DNA of 64,000 nucleotides from Bacteroidales bacterium UBA2287 (GCA_002345675.1 DDWL01000021.1:62001-126000); one strand, 5' to 3'. Positions 41,244 to 51,662 are shown, numbered from the stretch's first letter. Notes: generated from the letters alone by a model not told the origin. Made by a program: numbers and translations.

Positions 41244-42539
41244 CTAATCAATTAATATTACACTGAAATTTCCCGATGGAGCAATTTCGTTTAGTTTAAC
41301 ACCTACAATACTGTTTACCATTTGTTTGCTGTATGGGAATTCGACTTTTATGTAGTTTCGGGTAAACCCAAACATAAGGTTATTTTTTCGCGACGACTCG
41401 AACAGAACGCCATCCGTATTCCCCAAGTTTTTTTTATAGAAATTAGCATGAAGCGTTTCGGACAGCTGCATTAGCAGTTTAACCCTTTCGTTTACAATTT
41501 TTTGCGAAACTTTTTCGGTAATTTCGGCTGCAGGAGTATTGGGCCGGGGCGAGTATGGGAAAACGTGTAAAAACGAAACTTCTAGCTTCTTTAGTAGGTT
41601 GTACGAATCCATAAAATCGTCGTTGGTTTCGCCCGGAAAGCCTACAATAACATCGACCCCAATAAAGACATTTGGAATAGCCTTTTTAACTTCGGTTACC
41701 CTATTTGCAAATAGTTCGCGATTGTAACGGCGTTTCATTAGGGCTAAAATTCGGTTCGAACCCGACTGAAGCGGAATATGAAAGTGTGGCAGTAACGTTG
41801 ACGAGTTTGCGAAAAGCGAAATTACTTCGTCGGTTACTAAGTTAGGCTCAACCGACGAAACTCTAATGCGATGTAAGCCTTCAACTTGCTCGAGGGCTTT
41901 TAGTAAGTCGACAAACTTTTCGCCCGTTGTGCGACCAAAGTCGCCTGTGTTAACTCCTGTTAAAATAATTTCTTTTACACCCGACTGCACAATAAGGCGG
42001 GCTTGCTCCAAAACCTTTTCGATGGGAATATTTCGACTTTTGCCCCTTGCCAACGGAATGGTACAGTAGGTGCAATGGTAATCGCAGCCATCCTGAACTT
42101 TTAGGAACGAACGGGTGCGGTCGGCGCTTGAGTATGCTGGAAAAAAGTCGCTTACCGAATCGATATCGCAGCTAAAGACCTTAACGTTCGATTTTTTTTC
42201 GAGTTTCGAAAGGTAAAGCGGAATGCTATCCTTCCCCGAAGCGCCCATTACCAAGTCGACCCCTTCGATTGATGCAACCTCGTCGGGTTTTAGCTGGGCA
42301 TAGCAACCAACAACGGCTATTAGCGCCTGTGGCGATTGGGTTGCAAACTTACGAATTGCCTGTCGGCACTTTTTGTCAGCATGCTCGGTAACCGAGCAAG
42401 TATTAATTATGTAAATATCGGCTTCGTCGGTAGGTTGAACACGGTTAAACCCCAATTCGGCAAATTGGCGTGCAATGGTTGACGTTTCGGAAAAGTTAAG
42501 CTTACAGCCCAGTGTAAAGAATGCTACTCTCTTGTTCAT
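41244..42539 (-). CDS. mtaB: tRNA t6A37 methylthiotransferase
   Basis: A 431-residue radical SAM methylthiotransferase. The N-terminal UPF0004 domain has the three cluster cysteines C12, C48 and C79. The radical SAM motif DGCDYHCTYC at 150-159 has C152, C156, C159. A TRAM domain closes it. MtaB-like (converting t6A to ms2t6A at position 37 of tRNA) rather than MiaB or RimO is judged from the GCKLN start and the QDGCDYHCTYCTIP site. It stands alone before the ppx gene on the same strand, 41 bp apart. Confidence 0.93.
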   Translation of the reverse strand: MNKRVAFFTLGCKLNFSETSTIARQFAELGFNRVQPTDEADIYIINTCSVTEHADKKCRQAIRKFATQSPQALIAVVGCYAQLKPDEVASIEGVDLVMGASGKDSIPLYLSKLEKKSNVKVFSCDIDSVSDFFPAYSSADRTRSFLKVQDGCDYHCTYCTIPLARGKSRNIPIEKVLEQARLIVQSGVKEIILTGVNTGDFGRTTGEKFVDLLKALEQVEGLHRIRVSSVEPNLVTDEVISLFANSSTLLPHFHIPLQSGSNRILALMKRRYNRELFANRVTEVKKAIPNVFIGVDVIVGFPGETNDDFMDSYNLLKKLEVSFLHVFPYSPRPNTPAAEITEKVSQKIVNERVKLLMQLSETLHANFYKKNLGNTDGVLFESSRKNNLMFGFTRNYIKVEFPYSKQMVNSIVGVKLNEIAPSGNFSVILID

Positions 42540-42580
42540 TTGTTTAAAAATTCGAGTGCAAACTTACAAAATGGTTAGAA

Positions 42581-43492
42581 TTATAATGTAATAATTCTCT
42601 TTTTCCTTCTTTTAAATTGCTGGTACAGCAGATGTATAATACCGTCGGAAACCCCAATGGTGGGCACAATAATTTTTTTCGCACCGCTCCACTTCATAAT
42701 TTTAAGGTAAATATCGGCAGCAGGAATAATAACATCGGCTCTGTCGGGATTTAAACCAAGTACTTTTATTCGCTCGTCGAGCGAGTAGTACATTATAAAC
42801 TTATGTATTTCGTTAAGCTCGTCGTAAAGTAAAGGCTGATTTTCCTTCTTCCCCGAAAGTTTATACAATTTATTAATGTTACCACCCGAACCAATAAGGT
42901 TAATCTCCTTTTTGGTTGTTATTACCTTTTTTACCCATTCCTTCATTTCGTCAAAATCGGCTTTCGAAACATTTCCTGAGAGAATTCTCAGTGTTCCAAT
43001 GTCGAACGAATGCGAATCGATTAGCTTTCGGCTGCCAAAAAGGGTAACCTCGGTGCTACCACCTCCAACATCAACATAAAGGTAATGGCTATCGTCGTCG
43101 ATAAGTTCAACAATTTGGTTTGCATATATAATTTCGGCTTCCTCCTTACCATCGATAACTTCAATTTCAATTCCCGTTTCCTTTTTTACACGGGCAACTA
43201 TTTCCTTGCTATTCGAAGCTTCGCGCATTGCCGATGTTGCACAAGCCCTAAACGCCACTACGTCGTGTACTTTCATTAGTAAACTAAACGCCTTCATTGT
43301 ATCAACAAACTTGTCGATTTTTTTTGGCGTTAATTTTCCAAGGGAGAATGAATCTTCGCCTAACCTAAGTGGAACCCTTAAAAGGGAAGACTTTTTAAAC
43401 GACACGTTTATGCCATCTTCAACCACATTCGAAAAAAGTAAACGAACAGCATTAGAGCCAATGTCGATGGCAGCAAATCGGTATAATTTCAA
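42581..43492 (-). CDS. Ppx/GppA family exopolyphosphatase
   Basis: A 303-residue Ppx/GppA phosphatase domain: AAIDIGSNAVRLLFSNV phosphate-1 motif, ACATSAMREASNSKE, YLYVDVGGGSTEVTLF and LIGSGGNINKLYKL; the C-terminal HD-like extension of long Ppx proteins is absent. Starts at TTG 43490-43492, overlapping the ppk1 stop as TTGA; the first in-frame ATG is far downstream. It hydrolyses polyphosphate or pppGpp, so it is the counterpart of the polyphosphate kinase upstream. Confidence 0.9.
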   Translation of the reverse strand: MKLYRFAAIDIGSNAVRLLFSNVVEDGINVSFKKSSLLRVPLRLGEDSFSLGKLTPKKIDKFVDTMKAFSLLMKVHDVVAFRACATSAMREASNSKEIVARVKKETGIEIEVIDGKEEAEIIYANQIVELIDDDSHYLYVDVGGGSTEVTLFGSRKLIDSHSFDIGTLRILSGNVSKADFDEMKEWVKKVITTKKEINLIGSGGNINKLYKLSGKKENQPLLYDELNEIHKFIMYYSLDERIKVLGLNPDRADVIIPAADIYLKIMKWSGAKKIIVPTIGVSDGIIHLLYQQFKRRKKRIITL

Positions 43493-45564
43493 GGCTTAAT
43501 AGTTTTTTTATGTTTATTGGTATAGTACTTATGTATTTCGAGCTGCGACTGATACGCTTTCTCGCTTCCTTTAATCTTTTTAAAGGTATTGCAGAGATTT
43601 GGGTCGACAATGCGAGCTTTTACGTTATCGCGCAACCCTGCCATTACAATCTCTTTCAGTTCCTTACGTATTTCGGTATCGTAAATCGAAACGGCAACTT
43701 CAACTCGGTAGTCGAGGTTTCGGGTCATCCAGTCGGCCGATGAAATGTAGTAATGCTCCTGATTATTGTTACAGAAAATAAAAATTCGCGAGTGCTCCAA
43801 AAACCTATCGACAATACTTACAGCCTCAATATTTTCGCTAAAGCCCTTAATTCCTGGCACTAAAGCACAAATACCTCTAACAACAAGCTTAATTTGCACG
43901 CCTGCATTGCTTGCTTGGTAAAGTTTACGAATAACTTCCTCGTCGACAAGGTTGTTTATTTTGCAGTAAATATAAGAAGGAAGTTTGCGTTTGGCATTAG
44001 CAATTTCATTGTCGATAAGAGCAAATATTTTCCTTCTCATGTTGAAAGGCGCAACCATTAAGTGCTTATAGTTAAACGACTTAAAATTAAACTCGAGAAA
44101 GGTGAAAACTTTTTCAACTTCGTTGGTTATTCGCTTATCGGCAGTTAAAATATTAAAGTCGGTATATAAATTTGCATTCCCTTCGTGAAAATTCCCGGTG
44201 CTTAGGGTTGAGTAATTAACCAATTTCGAGTCCTCTTCGCGGGTAATTAGCGTCATTTTGCTGTGTATTTTTAAACCGTGAACGCCAAAAATCACATTAA
44301 TTCCCGCTTCTTCCATCTTTTTACTCCATTTTATATTGGCATTCTCATCGAAACGAGCGCGTAGTTCGACAACAGCAGTTACCTGCTTGCCATTTTGAGC
44401 AGCATTAATTAGTGCACGAACAACCCTCGATTCGGTAGCCACGCGATAAAGAGTAATTTTTATCGACTTAACTTTTGGGTCGATAGCTGCTTCGCGAAGC
44501 ATTTGAATATAGTATGCAAAGCTGTGGTAAGGATAATGGAGGGCAAAGTCTCGTTTAGCAACTTCGGCTAGTATACTGGTAGTGTTTTCTAACCGTTCAA
44601 CAGGCACAGGAGGTAAATACTCATTTACAAGATTTGGCCCGCCAAGGTTTGGAAACCCAATAAAATCGCGAAAGTTGTGGTACCTACCCCCAGCAATTAG
44701 GTTATCGCCTTCGTCAAGGTCCATGCTATCGACAATGTACTGAAGCATATCGGGAGCAATTTCCGAGTCGAAAACGAAGCGAACGGGTTCTCCCCTTTTG
44801 CGATTCGAAACGCCTTTCGATATTTTTTCGAGAAGGCTTTCGGCAATATCATTATCGACATCGAGTTCGGCGTCGCGGGTAATTTTAATTGTAAAAGCTT
44901 CGAACGTGTCGTAGGGTAATATGCTAAAAATTTGGTCGAGGCCAAACCGTATAACATCGTCGAGCAGAATAATATACTTTTTCCCATCGATATCGGGCAG
45001 CTGGACGAAGCGAGAAAAGTCGTCGGTTGGAATTTCGATTAGAGCATATTCGCTTACGTCGGGAATTAATTTTTTGGAAAGTTTAACAGCAAGGTAAATG
45101 CTTCGGTCGGTTAACTCAGGAAATTTGCTTACGCCCTTAAGCATTATTGGGGCAATGGCAGAGGCAATTTTCTTTTTAAAAAGTTGGCGAACAAATGATG
45201 CATGTGAGTCGCAAAGTTCCCTTTCATTTATAATGAATATGTTCTCCTTTTTTAGTTCTTCGAGAATATTTGAAAAAATGGCATCGAATTTCTTTTGGTA
45301 CCCCTGAACAATTTTTTGAATTTTTTCAATGGTTTTTTTAGGTTTTTCAGTCATGTAAGGCTTTACGCCCTTGTCGTACTCCATTAACCTTAACAAAGTG
45401 GCAACTCGAACCCTAAAAAACTCATCGAGGTTATTGCTAAAAATTCCAAGAAATTTTATTCGTTCAATTAAAGGAACATTGGTGCTTTGAGCCTCTTGAA
45501 GTACCCTTTCGTTAAACGACAACCAGCTTATTTCCCTGTTAATTAAATCCTTTTGTTTTGCCAT
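43489..45564 (-). CDS. ppk1: Polyphosphate kinase 1
   Basis: About 691 residues starting at ATG 45562-45564 (MAKQKDLINREISWLSFNER). It has all four PPK1 domains: N, head, C1 (KVKSIKITLYRVATESRVVR, HSKMTLI with the catalytic histidine) and C2 (FLEHSRIFIF, YYISSADWMTRNLDYRVE). It makes polyphosphate from ATP. The ppx gene overlaps its stop by 4 nt, so synthesis and breakdown are coupled in one operon. Confidence 0.97.
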   Translation of the reverse strand: MAKQKDLINREISWLSFNERVLQEAQSTNVPLIERIKFLGIFSNNLDEFFRVRVATLLRLMEYDKGVKPYMTEKPKKTIEKIQKIVQGYQKKFDAIFSNILEELKKENIFIINERELCDSHASFVRQLFKKKIASAIAPIMLKGVSKFPELTDRSIYLAVKLSKKLIPDVSEYALIEIPTDDFSRFVQLPDIDGKKYIILLDDVIRFGLDQIFSILPYDTFEAFTIKITRDAELDVDNDIAESLLEKISKGVSNRKRGEPVRFVFDSEIAPDMLQYIVDSMDLDEGDNLIAGGRYHNFRDFIGFPNLGGPNLVNEYLPPVPVERLENTTSILAEVAKRDFALHYPYHSFAYYIQMLREAAIDPKVKSIKITLYRVATESRVVRALINAAQNGKQVTAVVELRARFDENANIKWSKKMEEAGINVIFGVHGLKIHSKMTLITREEDSKLVNYSTLSTGNFHEGNANLYTDFNILTADKRITNEVEKVFTFLEFNFKSFNYKHLMVAPFNMRRKIFALIDNEIANAKRKLPSYIYCKINNLVDEEVIRKLYQASNAGVQIKLVVRGICALVPGIKGFSENIEAVSIVDRFLEHSRIFIFCNNNQEHYYISSADWMTRNLDYRVEVAVSIYDTEIRKELKEIVMAGLRDNVKARIVDPNLCNTFKKIKGSEKAYQSQLEIHKYYTNKHKKTIKP

Positions 45565-45635
45565 TGTGTGCAACTATTTACAGAGCAAACCTACACGTTT
45601 TTTTTAAAGAAAAAATGTTAAAACGAAAAAATTAA

Positions 45636-45661
45636 CATTGCCCATAAGCCAATGGGCAATG
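45636..45661 (-). terminator. Terminator after the SixA-like gene
   Basis: CATTGCCCAT (45636-45645) pairs with ATGGGCAATG (45652-45661); the minus strand then runs into TTAATTTTTT. It lies 25 bp after the stop at 45686. Confidence 0.75.
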
Positions 45662-45685
45662 CTAATTCGAAATTATACAAAAAAA

Positions 45686-46180
45686 CTAATCGGCAAACTT
45701 TGGAAATTCCAAAGAAGTAAAAACTACATTTTCCTTATCAATATCTTTCCAAAATTCAACATTAAAAGTAAGTTGAACCAACCCCGATGTAGGCAAGTTA
45801 TCAATTGGCTCCTTAAGAAACAAATTTGCAAAATAGGTAAATGTAGGGTTGTGCCCAACAATCATCGTGTTCTTTATTTCCTCGGGAATTTCACGAACAA
45901 AGTTGAATATTTCGGTAAAATCGGCCTGATAGAATAGTTCAACTATTTTAATAGTGTCGAGGTTTACATCGGCACTTTTACAAACAGTAATTGCCGTTTG
46001 AATTGCACGGTTGGCAGGGCTCGAGAAAACTACATCGAGTTTGCGAATTACTTCGCCATACTTTTTGCCAACATTACGGGCATCGGACAGGCCACGGGGC
46101 TTGAGTGTACGATCGAAATCGCTTTTACCTAATTCGCTCCACGACGATTTAGCATGGCGTAAAATCAGTAAATCCTTCAT
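45686..46180 (-). CDS. SixA-like histidine phosphatase
   Basis: A 164-residue protein of the phosphoglycerate mutase-like histidine phosphatase superfamily. LILRHAKSSW holds the catalytic R-H-x, VFSSPANRAIQTA the second arginine, and TMIVGHNPTF the second histidine. SixA relatives dephosphorylate histidine phosphotransfer proteins; the target here is unknown. It follows phoH by 16 bp on the same strand. Confidence 0.88.
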   Translation of the reverse strand: MKDLLILRHAKSSWSELGKSDFDRTLKPRGLSDARNVGKKYGEVIRKLDVVFSSPANRAIQTAITVCKSADVNLDTIKIVELFYQADFTEIFNFVREIPEEIKNTMIVGHNPTFTYFANLFLKEPIDNLPTSGLVQLTFNVEFWKDIDKENVVFTSLEFPKFAD

Positions 46181-46196
46181 TAATTTTCAACTTTTA

Positions 46197-47525
46197 CTAA
46201 AGCAAATTACTAGCTAAATCGGCAAGGTAACTACGCTCGCCCTTAACAAGGTTGATGTGTGCAAAAACGCTTTGCCCGTGCATTTTGTCGGACAGGTAGG
46301 TAAGACCATTCGACTTCATGTCGAGGTACGGGTGGTCGATTTGCTGAATGTCGCCCGTAAATACGAACTTTGTTCCCTCTCCTGCCCTTGTAATAATGGT
46401 TTTAACCTCGTGAGGGGTTAAGTTTTGAGCCTCGTCGACAATAAAGAAAACATTCGACAGGCTTCGGCCCCTAATATATGCTAACGGTGTAATCATTAGC
46501 CTTTCGGTACGTTGTAGCTCTTCAATGTACATGTACTCCTTGCTGTTCGACTTAAACTTATTTTTAATAACCGTTAGGTTATCGTACAGGGGTTGCATGT
46601 AAGGGCCAATTTTTTCGTTTACGTCGCCGGGTAAAAAGCCTAAGTCTCTATTTGCTAATGGTACAATTGGCCTAGCAAGAAGAATTTGATTGAAATTTTT
46701 TTCCTGCTGAAGGGCTGCGGCAAGTGCCAAAAGGGTTTTACCTGTTCCTGCCTTTCCGGTAAGCGCAACAAGCTGAATTTCGGGGCGTAAAAGGGCATCG
46801 AGCGAAAAGGTTTGCTCCGAATTACGGGGCTCAATTCCGTAAGCTCTAACTTTTTCGACCCTGTTAAGGTTTTGTGTTTCGGCATTGTAATGAGCCAGGC
46901 CGCTCGATTTTCCGCTCTTTAAAATATAGTACTGATTAGGAAAAGGCTTTAGCTTTAGCTCCTTTGCAGGAATACCTTCGTAACTTTCGTAAAGTTTCTG
47001 TATAAACGAATCCTTAACATCGTCGAGAACTTCTATCTCCCGCTTAAGGGTGTCTATGTCCTTAATTTTGTCCGAAAGGTAATCTTGAGCCATTATACCA
47101 AGCGACTTGGCTTTCATACGAAGGTTTATGTCCTTTGAAACAAGGATAACAGGAATATCCTTATCGGCCTTTTTATGAAGGAAAAGAGCTATTGCTAAAA
47201 TGCGATGGTCGGGGCTTCGCTCCGAAAAGGATTGCTCCATTTCGGTTGTAAAGGGTTTTCCCGTTTCAATTCGAAGCTTACCCATTCCGGCTCCAAGCGA
47301 AATTCCTCCGTTAAAAAGTTTGTCCTCGGCAAGTTTGTCGAGTTCTCGAGAGAATTCACGGGCATGAAAGTTTATCATTTCGTTGCCCTTTTTAAAGTGA
47401 TCGAGTTCCTCGAGGGTTACAATAGGAATTACAATGTCGTTTTCCTGAAAGTTGTAAATACAAGTAAAATCGTGTAGTAACACATTGGTGTCGAGCACGA
47501 ATATTTTTTTATTTTTTTTTGGCAT
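46197..47525 (-). CDS. PhoH family ATPase with PIN domain
   Basis: A 442-residue PhoH2-type fusion. A PIN nuclease domain (1-150) starts KIFVLDTNVLLHDF with acidic D12, continues with VTLEELDHFKKG and ends VSKDINLRMKAKSLG. The PhoH domain has Walker A GKAGTGKT at 257-264, Walker B FIVDEAQN and KFVFTGDIQQID. PhoH2 proteins act on RNA as helicase-nucleases. The SixA-like gene is directly downstream; no antitoxin-like gene precedes it. Confidence 0.93.
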   Translation of the reverse strand: MPKKNKKIFVLDTNVLLHDFTCIYNFQENDIVIPIVTLEELDHFKKGNEMINFHAREFSRELDKLAEDKLFNGGISLGAGMGKLRIETGKPFTTEMEQSFSERSPDHRILAIALFLHKKADKDIPVILVSKDINLRMKAKSLGIMAQDYLSDKIKDIDTLKREIEVLDDVKDSFIQKLYESYEGIPAKELKLKPFPNQYYILKSGKSSGLAHYNAETQNLNRVEKVRAYGIEPRNSEQTFSLDALLRPEIQLVALTGKAGTGKTLLALAAALQQEKNFNQILLARPIVPLANRDLGFLPGDVNEKIGPYMQPLYDNLTVIKNKFKSNSKEYMYIEELQRTERLMITPLAYIRGRSLSNVFFIVDEAQNLTPHEVKTIITRAGEGTKFVFTGDIQQIDHPYLDMKSNGLTYLSDKMHGQSVFAHINLVKGERSYLADLASNLL

Positions 47526-47671
47526 GGCTTTAAGAATTTAAGAATTGGATTGATTAAAGATATGAAAAAAAGGTTTGAAACGCTATTATTACAGGTTTAT
47601 ATTACTGTTTAAAAAATAAAGGTAGAATGTATTTCGCAAATTAATCGCTTTAAAATCTTAACATTGAAATA

Positions 47672-50600
47672 TTAAGAAACCAAGTTTAAGGTTACCGTAA
47701 ATACACTCCCCTTTTCAAGTTGACTTTCGACTGAAATTGAGCCTCCGTTTCGTTCAACAAACTCTTTACTAAGAATTAATCCTAACCCCGAACCCTTTTC
47801 GTTTTCGGTTCCGGGAGTAGTAACGTGTTTATCGATTCGGAATAATTTTTCGATGTTTTCTTTGCTAATACCAACGCCATTGTCGGAAATTTTGAGGGTA
47901 CAGGTTGTTTCATCAGCATTTAAGTGAATTTTTATTTCACCACCCTGATGAGTAAACTTAACGGCATTCGACAGCAGGTTTCGAAATACGGTATGAATCA
48001 TATTTTCATCGGCTAACACCCTAAGTGTTTCGGGTAAGTGTAATGATAACGTTATATTTTTAGAGTCAACTTTACTTTGAACAAGTTCGATATTCTGATG
48101 AATTAGGCTAACAATATCGACAGGCTTGGGGTCGTACTTTATTTGTCCCATTTGGTTCGACGACCAGTCGAGAAGGTTTTCGAGCAAATTGTATGTTGTA
48201 AGCGACAGTCTATTGAGTTCTCCAACAAATTTCTTGGTTTTTTCCTTGTCGAAATCATCGATATCGGTAAGAATATAGCCTGTTGAGCCTACGAGTGTGC
48301 TTATAGGATTTCGTAAATCGTGAGCAATAATTCGAAAAAATTTATTTTTAGTGGCATTGCTAACCTCTAGCTGGTTCTTTTTGCGTTCGAGCTCTTTCTT
48401 TTGAATTTCTAAATCGATATTTTTGGCACTAATCCAATCGTTGGCATCCTTTAAGTGTTCGGCCTGAACCAGTATTTCTTCGTTCTGCATTAGTATTTCC
48501 TGTGTACGCTCCTTTACAATTCCCTCTAACTTTTCCTTATCCTTTATTAAACTATAGGTATAGTATTTTACAATAGCAGCAACAAGCAAAACGCTAATTA
48601 ACAAATACCCAAAGTATGCATAGTAGGTTCGATACCAAGGTGGTGAAATAGTAAATTTGTACTCGGCTACTTCACTTTCGATTTCGTAAATATTTTTCGA
48701 TTTTACTTTGAAAACATATTTTCCTTCGCTAAGGTTTGTGTACTCCTTCTTTGCTTCAGGGCTCCAATCGGACCAACTCTTGTCGTAGCCATTGAGCATG
48801 TAGCTGTATAACTTTGGTTTATCGCCATCAAAAAATGGCCATGCATATATAAAGGTAAGCGAGTTATGCTTATAATCGAGTATATGGTGTAAATCGACGA
48901 CAGGACTTGTGTTTACTCTCAGAATTGCAGGCTCGTTTTTACTTAGTGAAATATTTGTACCATTAAAAAGTATCGAGTCGCCCGAAACAACTTTTCGTAT
49001 TTGCGGAGGAAATAGGTCGAAGTAATTTCGAGAAGTTCCTCCAGTATGCTTAAAAGTACCAGCATTTGTGCTAAACCATATTACGGAATCGGCTTGGTTA
49101 ACAACATAGAACGATGAGACAACATCACTTTCAATTCTTCTCCACGACAGGGAGTCGACATACTGTTTTTTTGAAGAAGAGTCGCTATTATCCCGTTCAA
49201 TATAGATGCTGAACTGTTTATTTAACTCGTTAAATTTATAGTAGTTTTGGTTACATAAGAAAATGAGCTGGTTCTTTGCTTCGAAAACTCGAACCGACTT
49301 AATCGAAGGCAATCCGTGTAATGTATCGAAAAGTTCAACTTTAGCCGAATCGAAATTGTTAGAATATGGATTTTTAATTCTGTAAACTCCTTTATAGCTG
49401 GCACCAAGCCAAAGGTTTCCAAGCGAGTCTTCGGCTATACTTCGTATGTTTGCTTCAATATTGTACTGCAGGCCGTGGTCAATCCATTTTCCGTTTTTGC
49501 TTAATGTAAGAACTGCAACTCCATTATTTAGTCCTACTATAAGTTTCGATGGGTCTTTTTTCCCCTGATAAACATTGTAAAGCCCATTGTAATTAGCAAT
49601 TAAACCCGATTTGTTTTCCATAATTTGAAAAAGCCCTCTGCTCGTAGCAGCAAGAAGTATGGAGTCGCTAACCTGGCAACAGTTTTTAAAACACGAACTA
49701 TAAATAGGCTTTTTATTAATAGTAGTGCTGGGTTTAAAATAGATAAAACCCCACGATTGCTCAAAAGTTCCTTCGACAGGTAAAAAACTGTTAACTTCAA
49801 AATTGCTGTTTTGGCTACATTTTGTGTAATAAATTCCAGTTCCAGAGGAAACGTATAGGTAGCTATTTAAACGAGCAACATCCGAAATAACTCCGCTTAA
49901 CCCCTTGCTCTCGTTCCAGTATCTTAGGGGCGACATAACTTCAACCTGACAAATACCATTTGCCAGTGCAAGCCAAAGGCCTTGGTTGTTTTGATGATAC
50001 AAATAGTGTGTATTGCTTTTTATGCCTATCGATTTGTCGTTAATTACATCAACAACGTTCCAGTTCCAATCAACTATAAGTATACTGCCAGTAACCGATG
50101 CAAATGCGAAAAGATGCTCATTTAAGGCTATTCCATGGTAAAAACCATATTGAATAAAATAATCGTTTAGTTTTTTTGCATTTGTTGAAATGCTTGAAAA
50201 GGATCTAAGTGTAGTTTTACTTTTTGATGTGTCGTATATAAAAAGCCCATCTAGTCTTGAACAAATTATAAGACCATTGTTTGTAGGGAAAATGGTGTGT
50301 ATCCTAATATCCGAGAAAAAATTGCCTTTATCAATAAGGTTTAATGCATTATTGTTGAACTGAAGCAAGCCTTTGCCCATTTCCTGAACATAGTACGAAT
50401 TATTTACCTTATGGCTTAAGTAAAAGCGCTGATTTTCGCTTTCCCAGCAATCAATTTTTCCGTTACTATACCTAAAAAGGTAATGGTCGGATAGAAAAAA
50501 AATTGTGTCGGAGAAACAGGTTACATCCCATATTTCTCCAAAATTTGAGTACTTTTCTTCGACAAGAGATTTGAGTGAACAATACTGAATACTCCCCGAT

Positions 50601-50935
50601 TTATCGGGCGCCAAAAAGCCAAATTCACCATGCGCACCCGCATATACAACACCATTCCCATCAATCGCCAAGCACCTAACTGTAGATTCGTTAGTTACTT
50701 TTATTAACCTCCACAATTCACCATCGAACTCGAGAATGCCATCAGAGTTACCAAAATACATTATACCTCTAGTATCCTGAACAACAGCCCAGTTTTGCGT
50801 TCCAGCATTATAGTCGTTGGTGGAATAGTATTTCGATTGAATAAAACCCTTTTCCTGAGCATAAGAAGAAAAAAAAATGCGTAACAACAAAAAAGCAACT
50901 ATGGCTATTCGATGTATGTTTCGTGCGTTAATCAT
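47672..50935 (-). CDS. Beta-propeller hybrid-type sensor histidine kinase
   Basis: A 1087-residue membrane kinase. After a signal peptide (1-26) come two-propeller-type repeats (Reg_prop) up to about 690, a Y_Y_Y domain (YSYMLNGYDKSWSDWSPEAK and onward, about 705-775), one transmembrane helix (about 785-805), a coiled coil, a HisKA domain FRIIAHDLRNPISTLVGS with H872, and HATPase_c with RNLLSNAVKFTHQGG, ISDNGVGIS and GSGLGL. There is no receiver domain. The sensor lies in the periplasm. It follows the LytTR regulator by 10 bp in the same transcript; a HisKA kinase with a LytTR regulator is less usual than a LytS type. Confidence 0.93.
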   Translation of the reverse strand: MINARNIHRIAIVAFLLLRIFFSSYAQEKGFIQSKYYSTNDYNAGTQNWAVVQDTRGIMYFGNSDGILEFDGELWRLIKVTNESTVRCLAIDGNGVVYAGAHGEFGFLAPDKSGSIQYCSLKSLVEEKYSNFGEIWDVTCFSDTIFFLSDHYLFRYSNGKIDCWESENQRFYLSHKVNNSYYVQEMGKGLLQFNNNALNLIDKGNFFSDIRIHTIFPTNNGLIICSRLDGLFIYDTSKSKTTLRSFSSISTNAKKLNDYFIQYGFYHGIALNEHLFAFASVTGSILIVDWNWNVVDVINDKSIGIKSNTHYLYHQNNQGLWLALANGICQVEVMSPLRYWNESKGLSGVISDVARLNSYLYVSSGTGIYYTKCSQNSNFEVNSFLPVEGTFEQSWGFIYFKPSTTINKKPIYSSCFKNCCQVSDSILLAATSRGLFQIMENKSGLIANYNGLYNVYQGKKDPSKLIVGLNNGVAVLTLSKNGKWIDHGLQYNIEANIRSIAEDSLGNLWLGASYKGVYRIKNPYSNNFDSAKVELFDTLHGLPSIKSVRVFEAKNQLIFLCNQNYYKFNELNKQFSIYIERDNSDSSSKKQYVDSLSWRRIESDVVSSFYVVNQADSVIWFSTNAGTFKHTGGTSRNYFDLFPPQIRKVVSGDSILFNGTNISLSKNEPAILRVNTSPVVDLHHILDYKHNSLTFIYAWPFFDGDKPKLYSYMLNGYDKSWSDWSPEAKKEYTNLSEGKYVFKVKSKNIYEIESEVAEYKFTISPPWYRTYYAYFGYLLISVLLVAAIVKYYTYSLIKDKEKLEGIVKERTQEILMQNEEILVQAEHLKDANDWISAKNIDLEIQKKELERKKNQLEVSNATKNKFFRIIAHDLRNPISTLVGSTGYILTDIDDFDKEKTKKFVGELNRLSLTTYNLLENLLDWSSNQMGQIKYDPKPVDIVSLIHQNIELVQSKVDSKNITLSLHLPETLRVLADENMIHTVFRNLLSNAVKFTHQGGEIKIHLNADETTCTLKISDNGVGISKENIEKLFRIDKHVTTPGTENEKGSGLGLILSKEFVERNGGSISVESQLEKGSVFTVTLNLVS

Positions 50936-50945
50936 TTTCTAAAAA

Positions 50946-51662
50946 TTACTCTATTACACTAGCATCACCAAAATGTTTTAGCGACGATTCCTTATAAAGC
51001 CGTCCAATTGGAATTTCGAGTTTACCAATTTCAACTGCCGAACAACTGAACGCATCAACATGGTTAACTGCAACAATAAACGAACGATGAATACGAACGA
51101 AATTCGTTGAATTCAATATTTTCTCGAAGTGGCTCAAATTCTCCTTTGTCACTATAGTTTTGTCTTTAGTTACAACCTTTACGTAATCCTTTACGCTTTC
51201 GAGATAAAGTATTTCACTAATGTTTACGCGCACATTTCGTTTATTCTCCTTCAAAAAAATATGCTCCGAACTATCGGGCAACGAATGAGTAGCAACTTCC
51301 CTTAGCGACTTAGCATCGACAACTTTACAAAGCGACTTTGTAACCCTTTCGAGGGTTAAGGGCTTTAACACATAATCAACAACATTTAGTTCGAAGCCTT
51401 CGAGAGCATAGTTTTTATTTGCTGAAGTAATTATAACTAAGGGCGGATGGGTTAAACTTCGTAAAAAATCGATTCCAGTTAGGTTTGGCATTTCAATGTC
51501 GAGAAAAAGAAAGTCAACTACATTTTCATTTAAGAAATCGTAAACCGACAATGCATCGTTAAAGGTTTTTACTACTTCTATGTATGGTATTTTTTTTAAA
51601 ATACCTTCGAGCATAGCTATTGCCAACATTTCGTCGTCAACTATAGCACATCGCAATTTCAT
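50946..51662 (-). CDS. LytTR family response regulator
   Basis: A 238-residue regulator: receiver domain with DDE at 9-11, phosphoacceptor D55 in FLFLDIEMPNLTG, VIITSANK and DYVLKPLT; LytTR domain about 135-235 with ILYLESVKDYVKVV and FVRIHRSFIVAVNHVD. It is transcribed before the beta-propeller kinase. The divergent papain-like protease gene 227 bp away is a candidate target. Confidence 0.93.
   Translation of the reverse strand: MKLRCAIVDDEMLAIAMLEGILKKIPYIEVVKTFNDALSVYDFLNENVVDFLFLDIEMPNLTGIDFLRSLTHPPLVIITSANKNYALEGFELNVVDYVLKPLTLERVTKSLCKVVDAKSLREVATHSLPDSSEHIFLKENKRNVRVNISEILYLESVKDYVKVVTKDKTIVTKENLSHFEKILNSTNFVRIHRSFIVAVNHVDAFSCSAVEIGKLEIPIGRLYKESSLKHFGDASVIE

Noticed and set aside
43489..45573. 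PPK1 start at TTG 45573
   Set aside because: The ATG three codons later begins MAKQKDLINREISWLSFNER, which is the usual PPK1 start.
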